DNA from: Acinetobacter sp. Marseille-Q1618
GTDB taxonomy: Bacteria > Pseudomonadota > Gammaproteobacteria > Pseudomonadales > Moraxellaceae
Length of the DNA: 64,000 nucleotides
Direction of reading: 5' to 3'
Assembly (NCBI RefSeq): GCF_902809855.1
Contig: NZ_CADDWJ010000002.1
Span: 682,001-746,000, forward strand
The position numbers and the translations under genes are program-made. This document shows positions 1-11,928 of the stretch, piece after piece (the first letter of the stretch is position 1; each line of letters starts with the position of its first letter). Under the pieces are notes generated by a model, which worked only from the letters and a program-made list of their open reading frames with translations, made no database searches and was not told the origin of the DNA.

Positions 1-725
1 TTCAGTAAGACACAAGGAAGCGTATTTGTAAGTAAACAAGATGTTTACTTTAAACCAAAGGTTCACTATAGTTCTACCTATAGACTAATTTTAATTAGTC
101 ATATAAAACTTGTTTTTAAGCTGTTATACATTTCTAAAGTTCCTTTAGGTTTGTGCCTGTCACGGCGGTTTAAAAGGATTGGCAATAGGAAAGGTCGAAG
201 ATTCCCAAAGCCACTAGTTCCATAAAGAGGGTCAAGTAAGGTCGAATTTACTTGGCTCTTTATACTCATTGATTGCTTTTGCATTTATACAACTCAATGA
301 ACTTTCTGCAACTTTACGGTAAAATTTACGGAGCGACAAGCCATCTTAAGAACAAGTGCGTTAAATGTTGTCGAGCACTATCATCAATTCAAACACTTTT
401 AATAATATTGTTATTCAAATTTGAATGTTTATATTTCAAACTAAAATAAATACTCTTATTTATCCAAGTTTTTGACTTAATTACTAAAAAAATATAGAAA
501 ATTCTATATAAGTTGTTCACTTTACTGAACATTTTATTCAAAAATGAATAAATTTAGTACGAATTAATAGTGCTGTTATTAACTTAAAAGCTTACAATTA
601 ATTACAATTTATCTTCTTTAAGTCTAATTGTTACATTAATGAATTACTATTAAAATAAAAAGCATTAAGCTATTAAAATTTAATACTTTTTATTCAAAAT
701 AATTATGATTTATGTTTTTAAAACA
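1..725. other. AT-rich intergenic stretch at the left edge
   Basis: No gene can be supported here. A 61-codon reading frame exists on the minus strand (99-284), but it has no clear ribosome binding site and no family I recognise. The part around 130-270 looks less AT-rich than its flanks and holds an imperfect inverted repeat (222-263, arms ATAAAGAG and CTCTTTAT with a second paired block inside). The last 70 bases contain the probable mnmE terminator. The rest is very AT-rich without visible structure. Confidence 0.5.
658..690 (-). terminator. Probable terminator of mnmE
   Basis: On the minus strand, about 35 bases after the mnmE stop codon, the arms AAAAGTATTAA and TTAATGCTTTT pair with one mismatch and are followed by TTATTTTAA. 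The stem is AT-rich, so it may be a weak terminator. Confidence 0.5.
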
Positions 726-2090
726 TCATTTCCCGATACAAAACGATCCAAAAATCACACCTAACAAATCATCTGCACTAAAGTCACCTGTGATCTCACC
801 CAAAGCATTTTGCGCCAAACGCAAAGACTCAGCGACCAACTCTCCAGCCTGATACACCACAAGTTGCTCATGTGCCTCTGCCAAATACTGCTGAGTGCGC
901 TTCATTGCGTCCAAATGACGAGTTCGTGCGATAAAGGCATCTTCTTCAGGTTGAAAGCCTGCATGTGCTGTAATCGCATCTATGAGCGCTTGAACGCCTG
1001 TTTCTTGTTTGGCAGATACTGTGATATGACGAAAACCTTCAAAATCGCTCAATTCAGCAGTTTGATTGGTCAAATCACATTTATTTCCAATCAACATCAA
1101 ACGTTTCGGTTCTAAATGATCAGCAAAATATTCCTGTGCCAAAGCCAAAGGATTTTCTCCTTGACTCAAGTCATAGACCAAAAGCAATAAATCTGCTTGC
1201 TCGATCTCTTTGATAGCACGACGAATACCTTCTTTTTCCACGACATCGCCAGTTTCACGTAAACCTGCGGTATCGGTTAAAGTGATCGGTAAACCATTTA
1301 AAGTAATTTTTTCATGTAAAACATCACGGGTTGTCCCTGCAATGTCGGTCACAATAGCACGCTCAATACCCGCCAAAGCATTCAATAAAGAGGATTTACC
1401 TGCATTCGGCTTACCAGCGATGACCACTTGTAAACCTTCACGCAAGAGTTGCCCCTGACGTGCAGAAGTTTGGACTTCTGTCACCGATGCCTGCACCCCT
1501 TCAAGCAATGCTAAAATTTTGCCATCTGCCAAAAAGTCGATTTCCTCTTCAGGAAAATCAATTGCCGCTTCCACATGCAAACGTAAATGAATCAAGTTTT
1601 GTAAAACAGCATTCACTTTGTTAGAAAATGCACCTTGCAAAGAACGCACCGCAGAGCGCGCAGCGGCTTGTGACGTTGCATCAATCAAATCGGCAATCGC
1701 TTCGGCTTGTACCAAATCCATTTTGCCATTTTCAAAGGCACGCATGGAAAATTCGCCTGCTTTAGCAGCCGTTGCACCAAGTTCCAACAAACGAGCAAGC
1801 AAGGCATTTTGAATGACTGGCCCACCATGTCCTTGTAACTCAACAACATCCTCACCTGTAAATGAGTGCGGATTTGGGAAGCAAATCACCAAGCCTTCAT
1901 CCATGACTTCATTTTTTTCGTCCATAAACTGACGAAAACCTGCAAAACGTGCTTTCGGCAAAGTTTTGCCTGTTAATGCTTCAGCAATGGCATATGCTTT
2001 CGGACCAGACAGACGAATGACCCCCACACCACCACGTCCAGGAGGCGTTGCGATTGCTGCAATGGTGCTTTGGGATACTACATTCGTCAT
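726..2090 (-). CDS. mnmE: tRNA modification GTPase MnmE
   Basis: MnmE works with MnmG to add the (carboxymethyl)aminomethyl group at C5 of wobble uridine 34 in certain tRNAs, in the cytoplasm. The 454-residue protein has the full family layout: an N-terminal tetrahydrofolate-binding domain, a helical domain and an inserted G domain. The P loop GKPNAGKS is at 226-233, TDIAGTTRD at 248-256, DTAG at 273-276 and NKCD at 336-339. The C-terminal CIGK (451-454) is the conserved catalytic cysteine motif. The start is ATG with only a weak upstream purine stretch. It lies downstream of yidC in the same direction, but a strong terminator lies between them, so it probably has its own promoter or depends on read-through. 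Length and motifs are normal. Confidence 0.98.
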   Translation of the reverse strand: MTNVVSQSTIAAIATPPGRGGVGVIRLSGPKAYAIAEALTGKTLPKARFAGFRQFMDEKNEVMDEGLVICFPNPHSFTGEDVVELQGHGGPVIQNALLARLLELGATAAKAGEFSMRAFENGKMDLVQAEAIADLIDATSQAAARSAVRSLQGAFSNKVNAVLQNLIHLRLHVEAAIDFPEEEIDFLADGKILALLEGVQASVTEVQTSARQGQLLREGLQVVIAGKPNAGKSSLLNALAGIERAIVTDIAGTTRDVLHEKITLNGLPITLTDTAGLRETGDVVEKEGIRRAIKEIEQADLLLLVYDLSQGENPLALAQEYFADHLEPKRLMLIGNKCDLTNQTAELSDFEGFRHITVSAKQETGVQALIDAITAHAGFQPEEDAFIARTRHLDAMKRTQQYLAEAHEQLVVYQAGELVAESLRLAQNALGEITGDFSADDLLGVIFGSFCIGK

Positions 2091-2114
2091 GTAAAGTCTC
2101 TATTATCTAATCAA

Positions 2115-2152
2115 TAAAAAAATCCGCCTAAGATTACCATCTTAAGCGGATT
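2115..2152 (-). terminator. Terminator between yidC and mnmE
   Basis: On the minus strand a nearly perfect stem (arms AATCCGCTTAAGAT and ATCTTAGGCGGATT, loop GGTA) is followed by a run of T. It ends the yidC transcript and lies just before the mnmE start. Confidence 0.85.
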
Positions 2153-2180
2153 TAATCAGCTATTGCTTAATTTTTTAAAC

Positions 2181-3920
2181 TTAAGCTGCTTCTCGTTTTA
2201 AACGATCTTTTTCAACAGATTTGTTGATAAACCATTGTTGTAAAATCGTGATCGAGTTGTTCACAATCCAGTAAAGCACAAGACCAGCAGGGAAGAACAG
2301 CATAAATACTGTAAACATGATCGGCATGATCTTAAATACTTTGGCTTGCATTGGATCAGCAGGTTGTGGGTTCAAACTTTGTTGAACAAACATCGTCACG
2401 CCCATGATCAATGGCAAGATGAACCAAGGATCCATCGCTGACAAATCTTGAATCCAGAGCATCCACGGTGCATGGCGAAGTTCTACAGACTCCATCAATA
2501 CCCAATACAATGCTAAGAAAATTGGCATTTGTAGCAATAGCGGTAAACAACCAGAAAGTGGGTTGACTTGTTCACGTTTGTAAAGCGCCATCATTTCTTG
2601 CGAGAAACGCATACGGTCTTCACCAAATTCTTCTTTCATGCGTTGCATTTCAGGTGCGATCACACGCATTTTCGCCATAGAGCGATAGCTCTTAGACGAC
2701 AACGGCCAAAGAATCAATTTTACTAAAATGGTGAGTAAAATAATTGACCAACCCCAGTTGCCTACAACGTTATGGAACATTTGTAAGCCCATGAACAAGA
2801 GTTTCGCAATCGGCCACAACCAACCATAATCTACAGTTTGGTTCAAACCTACGGCTAAGTCCTTCAATTCAGACTGAATTTTTGGTCCTGCATAGAAGGT
2901 TGCATCAATGCTCATCGCTTTACCAGCAGGAACATTAATAGTTGGAGAGGTAAACCCGATGATATTCATACCATCTGCTGATTTACGTGACTCTAATTTT
3001 GCAGTGTATTCTTGACCGCCAAAATGACCTGGAATCCAAGCACTCACAAAATAGTGCTGAACCATCGCCACCCAACCGCCTTTGGCTTGTTGATCAAGCT
3101 TTTCTTCAGTGAAGTTGGCAAATTTAAGCTTGTTATAATGTTCGTCAGGCGTTCCCCAAGCACCACCTAAGAATGTACCTAAAGTGAAAATACCTTGGTC
3201 AGACTTACCTGGGTCTTCTGAGTTGTCACGTTTGAGTTGACCAAACATTTGACCTTGCCAATTTTGTGCGCTGCGGTTGACTACCTGATAGCTCACTTCA
3301 ATTGGGTAATTACCTTGCTTAAAGTTAAAGCTTTTAATGATTTCCACACCATCAGCAGTCTTGAAAACCATTGGTACCGTTAAAACTTTCGCAGTTTTAC
3401 CATCTTTATCTTTAACATCTTTTAAGTCTGCTAAAGTATATGCAGTCTTTTCAAACTCATAATTTGGACGACCAGCACGACTACTGTCTGGACCATTTAA
3501 GCCAATTAAGCCTGATTGTGCGACATAGGTACGTTTGCTATCACTTTCAAGCATGACAAACGGCTCATCGCTGTTTTTGCTTTGATCATGATTGAGTAAT
3601 TCAATACGCACAATATCACCACCTTTAGGGCTAATCCAAAGATGATAAAGGTCAGTTTGTACTGAAATCAGTTGTTGATTTGCGGTTGCTGGTGCAGTTG
3701 TCGGTTGTTGTGCAGCAGCAATATTTGCTTGCGGAACATCGCTAGAAGCCGCAGTCGTTTGACCATTTGGCAAATCGGCAGAAACATCATGCGCTACCAC
3801 AGCCGCAGGCTGCGTTTTGGTAGTATCTGCATGACCATAATCTTTTTGCCAAGCCAAAATGAGCAAATATGCGACGACAAACATGGCCCCGAGAATTGCA
3901 AACCTGGCCCATTGTTGCAT
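2181..3920 (-). CDS. yidC: Membrane protein insertase YidC
   Basis: YidC inserts and folds inner membrane proteins, either alone or with the Sec translocon. The 579-residue protein has the Gram-negative layout: an N-terminal membrane anchor (about 6-25), a low-complexity Ala/Gln/Thr-rich linker (about 30-80), a large periplasmic domain (to about 350), then the conserved five-helix core. The core begins near the 'YGWLWPIAKLL' segment and has a charged cytoplasmic hairpin (AKMRVIAPEMQRMKEEFGE). The C-terminus is short and basic, as usual. It starts 5 bases after the yidD stop, so the two are very likely co-transcribed within the rpmH-rnpA-yidD-yidC cluster. A strong terminator follows. Confidence 0.98.
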   Translation of the reverse strand: MQQWARFAILGAMFVVAYLLILAWQKDYGHADTTKTQPAAVVAHDVSADLPNGQTTAASSDVPQANIAAAQQPTTAPATANQQLISVQTDLYHLWISPKGGDIVRIELLNHDQSKNSDEPFVMLESDSKRTYVAQSGLIGLNGPDSSRAGRPNYEFEKTAYTLADLKDVKDKDGKTAKVLTVPMVFKTADGVEIIKSFNFKQGNYPIEVSYQVVNRSAQNWQGQMFGQLKRDNSEDPGKSDQGIFTLGTFLGGAWGTPDEHYNKLKFANFTEEKLDQQAKGGWVAMVQHYFVSAWIPGHFGGQEYTAKLESRKSADGMNIIGFTSPTINVPAGKAMSIDATFYAGPKIQSELKDLAVGLNQTVDYGWLWPIAKLLFMGLQMFHNVVGNWGWSIILLTILVKLILWPLSSKSYRSMAKMRVIAPEMQRMKEEFGEDRMRFSQEMMALYKREQVNPLSGCLPLLLQMPIFLALYWVLMESVELRHAPWMLWIQDLSAMDPWFILPLIMGVTMFVQQSLNPQPADPMQAKVFKIMPIMFTVFMLFFPAGLVLYWIVNNSITILQQWFINKSVEKDRLKREAA

Positions 3921-3925
3921 ATCTA

Positions 3926-4246
3926 TTACCCCAAGTGGTTAGAGTGATGTTGGTTCGTAAAACGTTCACGCAAGGGTACAGCAACATGAAACGTTTGAGA
4001 ATCTATTTGCTGAAATGAAATAAAACGAATTGCTTTTTTAGGCACAGGATCATAACCAAATCCTCCCCAAGGGTGACAGCGGCAAATGCGTTTCGTCGCA
4101 AGCCAACTCCCTTTAAAGGCACCATGAATATGGATCGCTTCTAACGAATATTGAGAACAAGTTGGAATATAACGACAACGAGGTCCAATGAGAGGACTAA
4201 TCGCAATTTGATAGAAACGTATCAACCAATGCAATATACGAACCAT
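3926..4246 (-). CDS. yidD: Membrane protein insertion efficiency factor YidD
   Basis: YidD is a small, inner-membrane-associated protein that assists YidC-dependent insertion. The 106-residue protein has the family core: an N-terminal amphipathic helix ([19 protein letters not shown]), the cysteine motif [12 protein letters not shown], and [15 protein letters not shown]. The C-terminal tail after about residue 72 is variable in the family. It lies between rnpA and yidC in the conserved order, with a 9-base gap to rnpA and 5 bases to yidC. Confidence 0.96.
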   Translation of the reverse strand: MVRILHWLIRFYQIAISPLIGPRCRYIPTCSQYSLEAIHIHGAFKGSWLATKRICRCHPWGGFGYDPVPKKAIRFISFQQIDSQTFHVAVPLRERFTNQHHSNHLG

Positions 4247-4255
4247 TGGCTTTCT

Positions 4256-4648
4256 CTAATTTTGAGGAGAAGAAATTGCTATTTTATGGTGCTTTTTAAC
4301 AAGACGTTGCAATTTCTGCCATGCAAACTGTAACTGCTGATGTAATTCAGCATTAGGGATTGCTTCTATACCAACTTTAGGCATAACAACAATATCTAAT
4401 AAGTCAATATTTTGCTGATTTAGGCGAAAACTTTCACGCGCCAAACGTTTTATTCGATTTCTTTCATGTGCACGGCGCACTTTTTTCTTAGCAACAACGA
4501 TACCCAAACGGCTTTTAGGCTGTTCGGTTACTTTTGCTAAAAATAAGAAATGGGGTTGATGCACTTTAAAAAGCGCACCATCAAATACACTTTTGTAATC
4601 TGCAGCACAGTGGATTCTCACCGCTGGACTGAAACTATAAAGTGACAT
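4256..4648 (-). CDS. rnpA: Ribonuclease P protein component
   Basis: RnpA is the protein subunit of RNase P, which with the M1 RNA removes 5' leaders from pre-tRNAs. The roughly 130-residue basic protein shows the family signature [24 protein letters not shown], the RNA-binding RNR motif region, and the [17 protein letters not shown] start typical of the fold. I chose ATG at 4648 (MSLYSFSP); a TTG three codons upstream (4657) is also open but has no ribosome binding site. It follows rpmH on the minus strand. The RNase P RNA gene is not in the window. Confidence 0.94.
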   Translation of the reverse strand: MSLYSFSPAVRIHCAADYKSVFDGALFKVHQPHFLFLAKVTEQPKSRLGIVVAKKKVRRAHERNRIKRLARESFRLNQQNIDLLDIVVMPKVGIEAIPNAELHQQLQFAWQKLQRLVKKHHKIAISSPQN

Positions 4649-4683
4649 AACACCCAAATCGTATAACTTGACTGTTTATAAAA

Positions 4684-4818
4684 TTAAACAGTTAAGCTAT
4701 GACGACCTTTTGCACGACGGCGAGCTAATACTTGACGACCAGCTTTAGTAGCCATACGAGCACGGAAACCATGAACGCGTTTGCGCTTTAATTCAGATGG
4801 TTGGAATGTACGTTTCAT
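4684..4818 (-). CDS. rpmH: Large ribosomal subunit protein bL34
   Basis: This 44-residue, highly basic protein ([20 protein letters not shown]..., ending GRHSLTV) is ribosomal protein L34. It is the first gene of the rpmH-rnpA-yidD-yidC cluster on the side facing oriC. A good Shine-Dalgarno sequence (TTGGAG) lies 6-10 bases before the ATG, and a near-consensus promoter lies about 40 bases upstream. Position next to the origin gives it high gene dosage in fast growth. Confidence 0.98.
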
Positions 4819-4857
4819 GTTGAAACTCCAATGTTGATCTTTCTCTAAAGGTTCGCG

Positions 4858-4886
4858 ATTGTATTGTGCATTGTTTGTTCTGTCAA
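4858..4886 (-). promoter_or_regulatory. rpmH promoter
   Basis: On the minus strand a perfect -35 box TTGACA (4881-4886) and a -10 box TACAAT (4858-4863) are separated by exactly 17 bases. The start of rpmH lies about 40 bases downstream. Confidence 0.8.
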
Positions 4887-5383
4887 TGAATATAGGCTTT
4901 TCTCTGCATTTTTTTATATTTTTGGCGACCTCTAGATTTAAGAAAAAAATATATTAAATTTTCACTAAATAAGTATTCACAATTTAAGTTATTATTTTAT
5001 AATGTAATAAAAATTATAAACAATCATATCCACAACTTTATCCATATGAAGGCTTGTTTTTAAATTTATAACCTTGTAGTTTTGAATTTAAATTCATAAA
5101 TTGCGGTTATCCACATCTTGAGTCGACCTTATAAATAAATTCAAATTTATAAATTTAAATTTATTATTATTAGTACGCTATTTTCTTGAGGAAAACTCAT
5201 TTTTAATTTTTAAAAATATAAACTTACATTGTGAATAACTTTGGTTTTTAAGTATTGATAGATTGTGGATAAGTTTAAGGTTTATTTTATCCACAGCTTG
5301 TGGTAAAACTTATCCACAAGACGTTTAAATTTAAATTTATTTGCGGAAAGTCTTTTTTTTAAACGATTTGCTTTGAATTAGTC

Positions 5384-5412
5384 ATGACAGATGTGGATAA
5401 CTTGGTTAGAAT
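5384..5412 (+). promoter_or_regulatory. Probable dnaA promoter overlapped by a DnaA box
   Basis: A -35-like ATGACA (5384-5389) and a -10 TAGAAT (5407-5412) are separated by 17 bases. A perfect minus-strand DnaA box (5392-5400) lies inside the spacer, which suggests autorepression of dnaA. The transcription start is inferred. Confidence 0.6.
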
Positions 5413-5467
5413 GGCGACCCCCATATCGCTGGGTCATCTTTTTTAAATTTAAATAAAGGAGTTTCAC

Positions 5468-6859
5468 ATGCTTTGGACAGACTGCTTAAATCGCTTGCGA
5501 CAAGAGCTCTCTGATAATGTCTTTGCCATGTGGATTCGTCCTTTGGTTGCAGATGAGACAGACGATACGTTAAAGCTATATGCACCCAATCCTTATTGGA
5601 CACGCTATATCCAAGAGCATCATCTGGAACTGATCACCATTCTGGCGGAGCAACTTTCTGAAGGGCGTATTCGTAAAGTTGAAATTTTGGTCGATTCCCG
5701 TCCGGGTGCTATTTTGTCGGCAGCTGAGCAGCCTGCCACGACAACTGCTGCGTTAGAGAGTACACCTGTCGTAAATACAAGTACTAAATCTAAAAAAGAC
5801 AAAGAGTCAGAACTTGTTGCAACGAAAAGTGCGAAAAAGAAATTATTAAACCCATTGTTTACTTTTGCATTGTTTGTGGAAGGGCGATCTAACCAAATGG
5901 CGGCAGAAACCTGTCGTAAAGTGCTTACGCAACTCGGTGAATCACAACATAATCCATTATTTTTATATGGGCCTACAGGTCTAGGTAAAACCCATTTGAT
6001 GCAAGCAGTTGGCAATGCATTATTGCAAGCAAAACCGAATGCGCGTGTCATGTACATGACTGCTGAAAGTTTTGTCCAAGATTTTGTCAGTTCGTTACAA
6101 AAAGGCAAAGTTGAAGAATTTAAGAAAAATTGTCGTTCCTTAGATTTGCTTTTGGTGGATGATATTCACTTATTGGCAGGTAAAGAAGCGAGTTTGGTAG
6201 AGTTTTTCTATACTTTCAATGCTTTATTAGATGAATCAAAACAAATTATTTTGACTTCGGATCGTTATCCTAAAGAACTTACAGAGCTAGATCCTCGTTT
6301 AGTTTCTCGTTTTTCTTGGGGCTTATCGGTTGGGGTTGAACCACCAGACATTGAAACTCGTATCGAAATTTTACTGAAAAAAGCCGAAAGCAATGGCATT
6401 GATTTACCAAGAAATTGTGCTTTATTTATCGCTCAACAAGTGGTTGCTAACGTGCGAGAGTTGGAAGGTGCTTTAAACAAAGTTGTAGCAATTTCACGTT
6501 TTAAAGGTTCAGCGATTGATTTGGATGTGGTACGTGAATCGTTAAAAGATGTACTCGCTATTCGTGCGCGCACCATCAGCACTGAAAATATTCAGCGTGT
6601 GGTCAGTGAATATTTCCGTATTCCACTCAAAGAATTGGTAGGACCAAAACGCACACGAATCTATGCACGTCCTCGTCAGTTGGCAATGGGCTTGGCACGT
6701 GAACTGACAGGAGATAGCTTTCCTGAGATCGGCATGGCATTTGGTGGGCGTGACCATAGCACGGTGATGCATGCGTGTGAAAAAGTGCAAAGCTTGTGTA
6801 ATGAAGACCCGATTTTTAATGAGGATTATAAAAACCTCATGCGCTTACTTCAAAGTTAA
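5468..6859 (+). CDS. dnaA: Chromosomal replication initiator protein DnaA
   Basis: DnaA binds the 9-base boxes at oriC, opens the duplex and recruits the helicase. The 463-residue protein has all four domains: an N-terminal interaction domain (LWTDCLNRLRQELSDNVFAMWIRPL), a Lys/Ser/Thr-rich linker (about 85-125), the AAA+ domain with Walker A GPTGLGKTH and Walker B LLLVDDIH, and a C-terminal DNA-binding domain with the signature FGGRDHSTVMHACEKV. An AAAGGAG ribosome binding site precedes the ATG. It heads dnaA-dnaN-recF-gyrB. The probable promoter carries a DnaA box, so it is likely autoregulated. Confidence 0.99.
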   Translation: MLWTDCLNRLRQELSDNVFAMWIRPLVADETDDTLKLYAPNPYWTRYIQEHHLELITILAEQLSEGRIRKVEILVDSRPGAILSAAEQPATTTAALESTPVVNTSTKSKKDKESELVATKSAKKKLLNPLFTFALFVEGRSNQMAAETCRKVLTQLGESQHNPLFLYGPTGLGKTHLMQAVGNALLQAKPNARVMYMTAESFVQDFVSSLQKGKVEEFKKNCRSLDLLLVDDIHLLAGKEASLVEFFYTFNALLDESKQIILTSDRYPKELTELDPRLVSRFSWGLSVGVEPPDIETRIEILLKKAESNGIDLPRNCALFIAQQVVANVRELEGALNKVVAISRFKGSAIDLDVVRESLKDVLAIRARTISTENIQRVVSEYFRIPLKELVGPKRTRIYARPRQLAMGLARELTGDSFPEIGMAFGGRDHSTVMHACEKVQSLCNEDPIFNEDYKNLMRLLQS

Positions 6860-6886
6860 TTTTTGATCAAACTCTGTTCTTGCAAT

Positions 6887-6903
6887 GCGGTATAATCTAC
6901 CGC
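6887..6903 (+). promoter_or_regulatory. -10-like element inside an inverted repeat upstream of dnaN
   Basis: A consensus TATAAT (6891-6896) sits inside the perfect repeat GCGGTA-TAATC-TACCGC. No good -35 is found at the right distance. It may be a dnaN promoter with an operator, or an RNA hairpin in the dnaA-dnaN spacer. Confidence 0.35.
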
Positions 6904-6972
6904 ATAGTACAGGGCTAAAAACTATATTATTATTTACCCATCTTCAATTTTAGAGTTTAGAGGAATTCCACC

Positions 6973-8121
6973 GTGCGTTTGAAAATCGCGAAAGAGAGCT
7001 TACTCAATGTTTTATCGAATGTGGTTGGCGCAGTTGAACGCCGCCATACTTTAAACATTCTTTCAAACGTTAAAATCCAAGCAACTGAGCAAGCTTTGAC
7101 GATTACTGGTTCAGACTTGGAAGTGGAGTTGGTTGCAAGTACCACCCTTGCTGAAGGGGCTTGTATTCAAGCAGGACAAACCACTGTGCCTGCACGTAAG
7201 CTTATGGATATTTGTAAATCTTTGCCTACAGCAGCACTAATTGATTTACAAATCACTGAAGATCAGCGTTGTATCCTAAAATCTGGCAATAGTCGCTTTG
7301 TCTTAGGGACTTTACCTGCTGAAGATTATCCATTATTGACCACAGAAAATAGTCAAGGTACGCAAGTTCAAGTGACTGAACGAGAGTTAAAGCGTTTATT
7401 TGAAAAAACTGCTTTTGCAATGGCAGTACAAGATGTACGTTTTTATTTAACGGGTACTTTACTTGAAATTGATCAAAATCAATTACGTGCAGTGACTACA
7501 GATGGTCATCGTTTGGCAATGTGTGAAACATTGGCTGAATCTACTGCAACGCAATTGGTACAAGCAATTGTGCCACGTAAGGCAGTTGCTGAATTACAAC
7601 GTTTACTCAGTATTGAAGATGATCAATTGACGTTATTGATTGGTCGTGAATTGTTAAATGTGACGATTCAAGCACCAAGCCGTGACAAAGAGCAAGGTGA
7701 TATCACAGTACGTTTCACCACCAAACTCATTGATGGAAAATTTCCAGATTATCGCCGTGTGATTCCACGTGGTGGTGACAAAAATGTGTTGATTGCACAT
7801 GATGTATTTAAACAATCTTTACAGCGTGTGGCGATTCTAAGTAATGAAAAATTACGTGGTGTATTCTTAAATTTCAATGCGGATTCTTTGCAATTACGTG
7901 CCAATAACCCAGAGCAAGATGAAGCAGTTGAAGATTTGGCGATCCAATACAACAACACACCGATGGAAATGTCCTTTAATGCGCAATATATTTTAGAGGT
8001 ATTGGGTGTTTTAGATGGTGATGATGTGTCGATGACCATGACGGAAGCAAACCAGTCCGTATTGGTACAAGATCCAACCCAAGACAACCAAACTTATGTT
8101 GTCATGCCAATGCGTGTCTAA
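6973..8121 (+). CDS. dnaN: DNA polymerase III subunit beta (sliding clamp)
   Basis: DnaN forms the ring-shaped dimer that tethers DNA polymerase III to DNA and docks many repair proteins. The 382 residues correspond to three repeated clamp folds and match the usual length. It begins with GTG (MRLKIAKESLLNVLSNVVGAVERRHTLNIL) after an AGAGGAA ribosome binding site. The C-terminus ends in the conserved YVVMPMRV, part of the hydrophobic pocket for clamp-binding motifs. It is 113 bases from dnaA and is followed closely by recF. Confidence 0.99.
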   Translation: MRLKIAKESLLNVLSNVVGAVERRHTLNILSNVKIQATEQALTITGSDLEVELVASTTLAEGACIQAGQTTVPARKLMDICKSLPTAALIDLQITEDQRCILKSGNSRFVLGTLPAEDYPLLTTENSQGTQVQVTERELKRLFEKTAFAMAVQDVRFYLTGTLLEIDQNQLRAVTTDGHRLAMCETLAESTATQLVQAIVPRKAVAELQRLLSIEDDQLTLLIGRELLNVTIQAPSRDKEQGDITVRFTTKLIDGKFPDYRRVIPRGGDKNVLIAHDVFKQSLQRVAILSNEKLRGVFLNFNADSLQLRANNPEQDEAVEDLAIQYNNTPMEMSFNAQYILEVLGVLDGDDVSMTMTEANQSVLVQDPTQDNQTYVVMPMRV

Positions 8122-8142
8122 TAACGTACAACGTTTAATATC

Positions 8143-9225
8143 ATGCACATTATACGGCTTAATATACAGCGTGTTCGAAATCTAAAAACGGTTGCACTCC
8201 ATGAGTTGCAGCCGTTTAATGTCTTTTATGGCAAAAATGGTTCAGGTAAAACTTCTGTTTTAGAGGCGATTCATTTACTGGCGACAGGGCGCTCGTTCCG
8301 AACGCATATGCCAAAACATTACATTCAAAATGAAACTGCTGATGCTTTGGTTTTTGCACAATCTACAACTGAAAAGATCGGGATGCAAAAACTACTCAGT
8401 GGTGAACAAGTGATTAAGGTCAATGGTGACTCGGTCGCCACCCAAGGACAGTTGGCTAAAATTCTACCTTTGCAACTTATCGATCCTTTAAGTACCGATA
8501 TTATTGATCATGGGGCAAAACCTAGACGGCAATTGCTCGATTGGCTTATGTTTCACGTGGAACCTGATTTTTATCATGCGTGGCAATATTATTCACGAGC
8601 TTTAAAACAGCGAAATAGTTTACTAAAAACACAGCGTAACCTGAGTTTAAGTGATCTAGAACCATGGAATAAAATGCTGAGCGAATACGGTGAAATTTTA
8701 CATTCACAGCGCATAGAAATCGTTGAACAATGGAAAACCTATTTGGCTGAAGATTTGGCAATGCTATTGCCAAACTTATGTATAGAAATGGAATATAGCG
8801 CAGGGTTCCATGTGGAACATGGTTTGGCTCAGGACTTGATTCAATACCATCAAAAAGATGTAGAGCGGCGCTATACCGAGTATGGTCCGCATCGGGCAGA
8901 CTTGCGTTTAAAAACCCCAACAGGGGATGCAGATGTAGTGTTGTCTAGAGGACAAAAGAAGTTACTCATCATGGCATTAAAACTGTCACAAATTGCCATG
9001 TTACATGCCTGTAATAAGGAAACTGTGGTATTATTAGATGATGTGACAGCAGAATTAGATTTAACTGCACAACAGCGTTTAATTGAACGATTAAGCCAAC
9101 TTGGAAGTCAGGTTTTTTTGACGACTTTGGATCAAGATTCAGTAAAAAAACATTTACATGATTTGTCTATTTCCTACCAATTATTCAATGTTGATAACGG
9201 TCAAGTTCAACGTGTTGTGCCATGA
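8143..9225 (+). CDS. recF: DNA replication and repair protein RecF
   Basis: RecF is an SMC-like ATPase that works with RecO and RecR to load RecA at single-strand gaps. The 360-residue protein carries Walker [11 protein letters not shown] (about 29-38), the ABC-type signature LSRGQKKLL, and Walker [13 protein letters not shown]. It starts 21 bases after dnaN with a weak ribosome binding site, suggesting translation linked to the upstream gene. Order dnaN-recF-gyrB is the ancestral one. Confidence 0.98.
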   Translation: MHIIRLNIQRVRNLKTVALHELQPFNVFYGKNGSGKTSVLEAIHLLATGRSFRTHMPKHYIQNETADALVFAQSTTEKIGMQKLLSGEQVIKVNGDSVATQGQLAKILPLQLIDPLSTDIIDHGAKPRRQLLDWLMFHVEPDFYHAWQYYSRALKQRNSLLKTQRNLSLSDLEPWNKMLSEYGEILHSQRIEIVEQWKTYLAEDLAMLLPNLCIEMEYSAGFHVEHGLAQDLIQYHQKDVERRYTEYGPHRADLRLKTPTGDADVVLSRGQKKLLIMALKLSQIAMLHACNKETVVLLDDVTAELDLTAQQRLIERLSQLGSQVFLTTLDQDSVKKHLHDLSISYQLFNVDNGQVQRVVP

Positions 9226-9268
9226 TTTTTTATTTTACGCTAATTCATTTAGACCTATTTTTCACTAG

Positions 9269-11749
<2,481 letters not shown>

Positions 11750-11775
11750 TTAATTTCTTTGTATTGAAGTTTTAT

Positions 11776-11812
11776 ATCCCTTTGAATATTAATATTCAAA
11801 GGGATTTTTTTA
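11776..11812 (+). terminator. Terminator after gyrB
   Basis: A perfect 15-base-pair inverted repeat (ATCCCTTTGAATATT and its complement) is followed by a run of T. It ends the dnaA-gyrB cluster. Confidence 0.9.
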
Positions 11813-11928
11813 TCTTTTGTATCTATCTTTAGAATCTTTGTATATTCATGATTTTTTTATAAAAATGACTTATTTTTATGTCACTATTGTTTTTTAGATA
11901 ATAGTATATAAATCAAGAGGCTAGAATT

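Larger units (their letters stand above)
4819..5467. other. oriC: Replication origin region (oriC) with DnaA boxes
   Basis: This AT-rich spacer lies between rpmH and dnaA, the usual oriC site in this group. Perfect or near DnaA boxes (TTATCCACA) occur on the plus strand at 5026-5034 (first base changed), 5038-5046 (one change near the end), 5107-5115, 5287-5295 and 5310-5318, and on the minus strand at 5230-5238 (TTATTCACA), 5264-5272 and 5392-5400. Between them lie repeated tracts of the type AAATTTAAATTTAT, for example near 5135-5165 and 5325-5342, which are plausible duplex-unwinding elements. Exact origin limits cannot be set by eye. Confidence 0.9.

Noticed and set aside
99..284. 61-codon minus-strand frame at the left edge
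   Set aside because: No family resemblance or ribosome binding site; I mention the region as a possible remnant instead of a gene.
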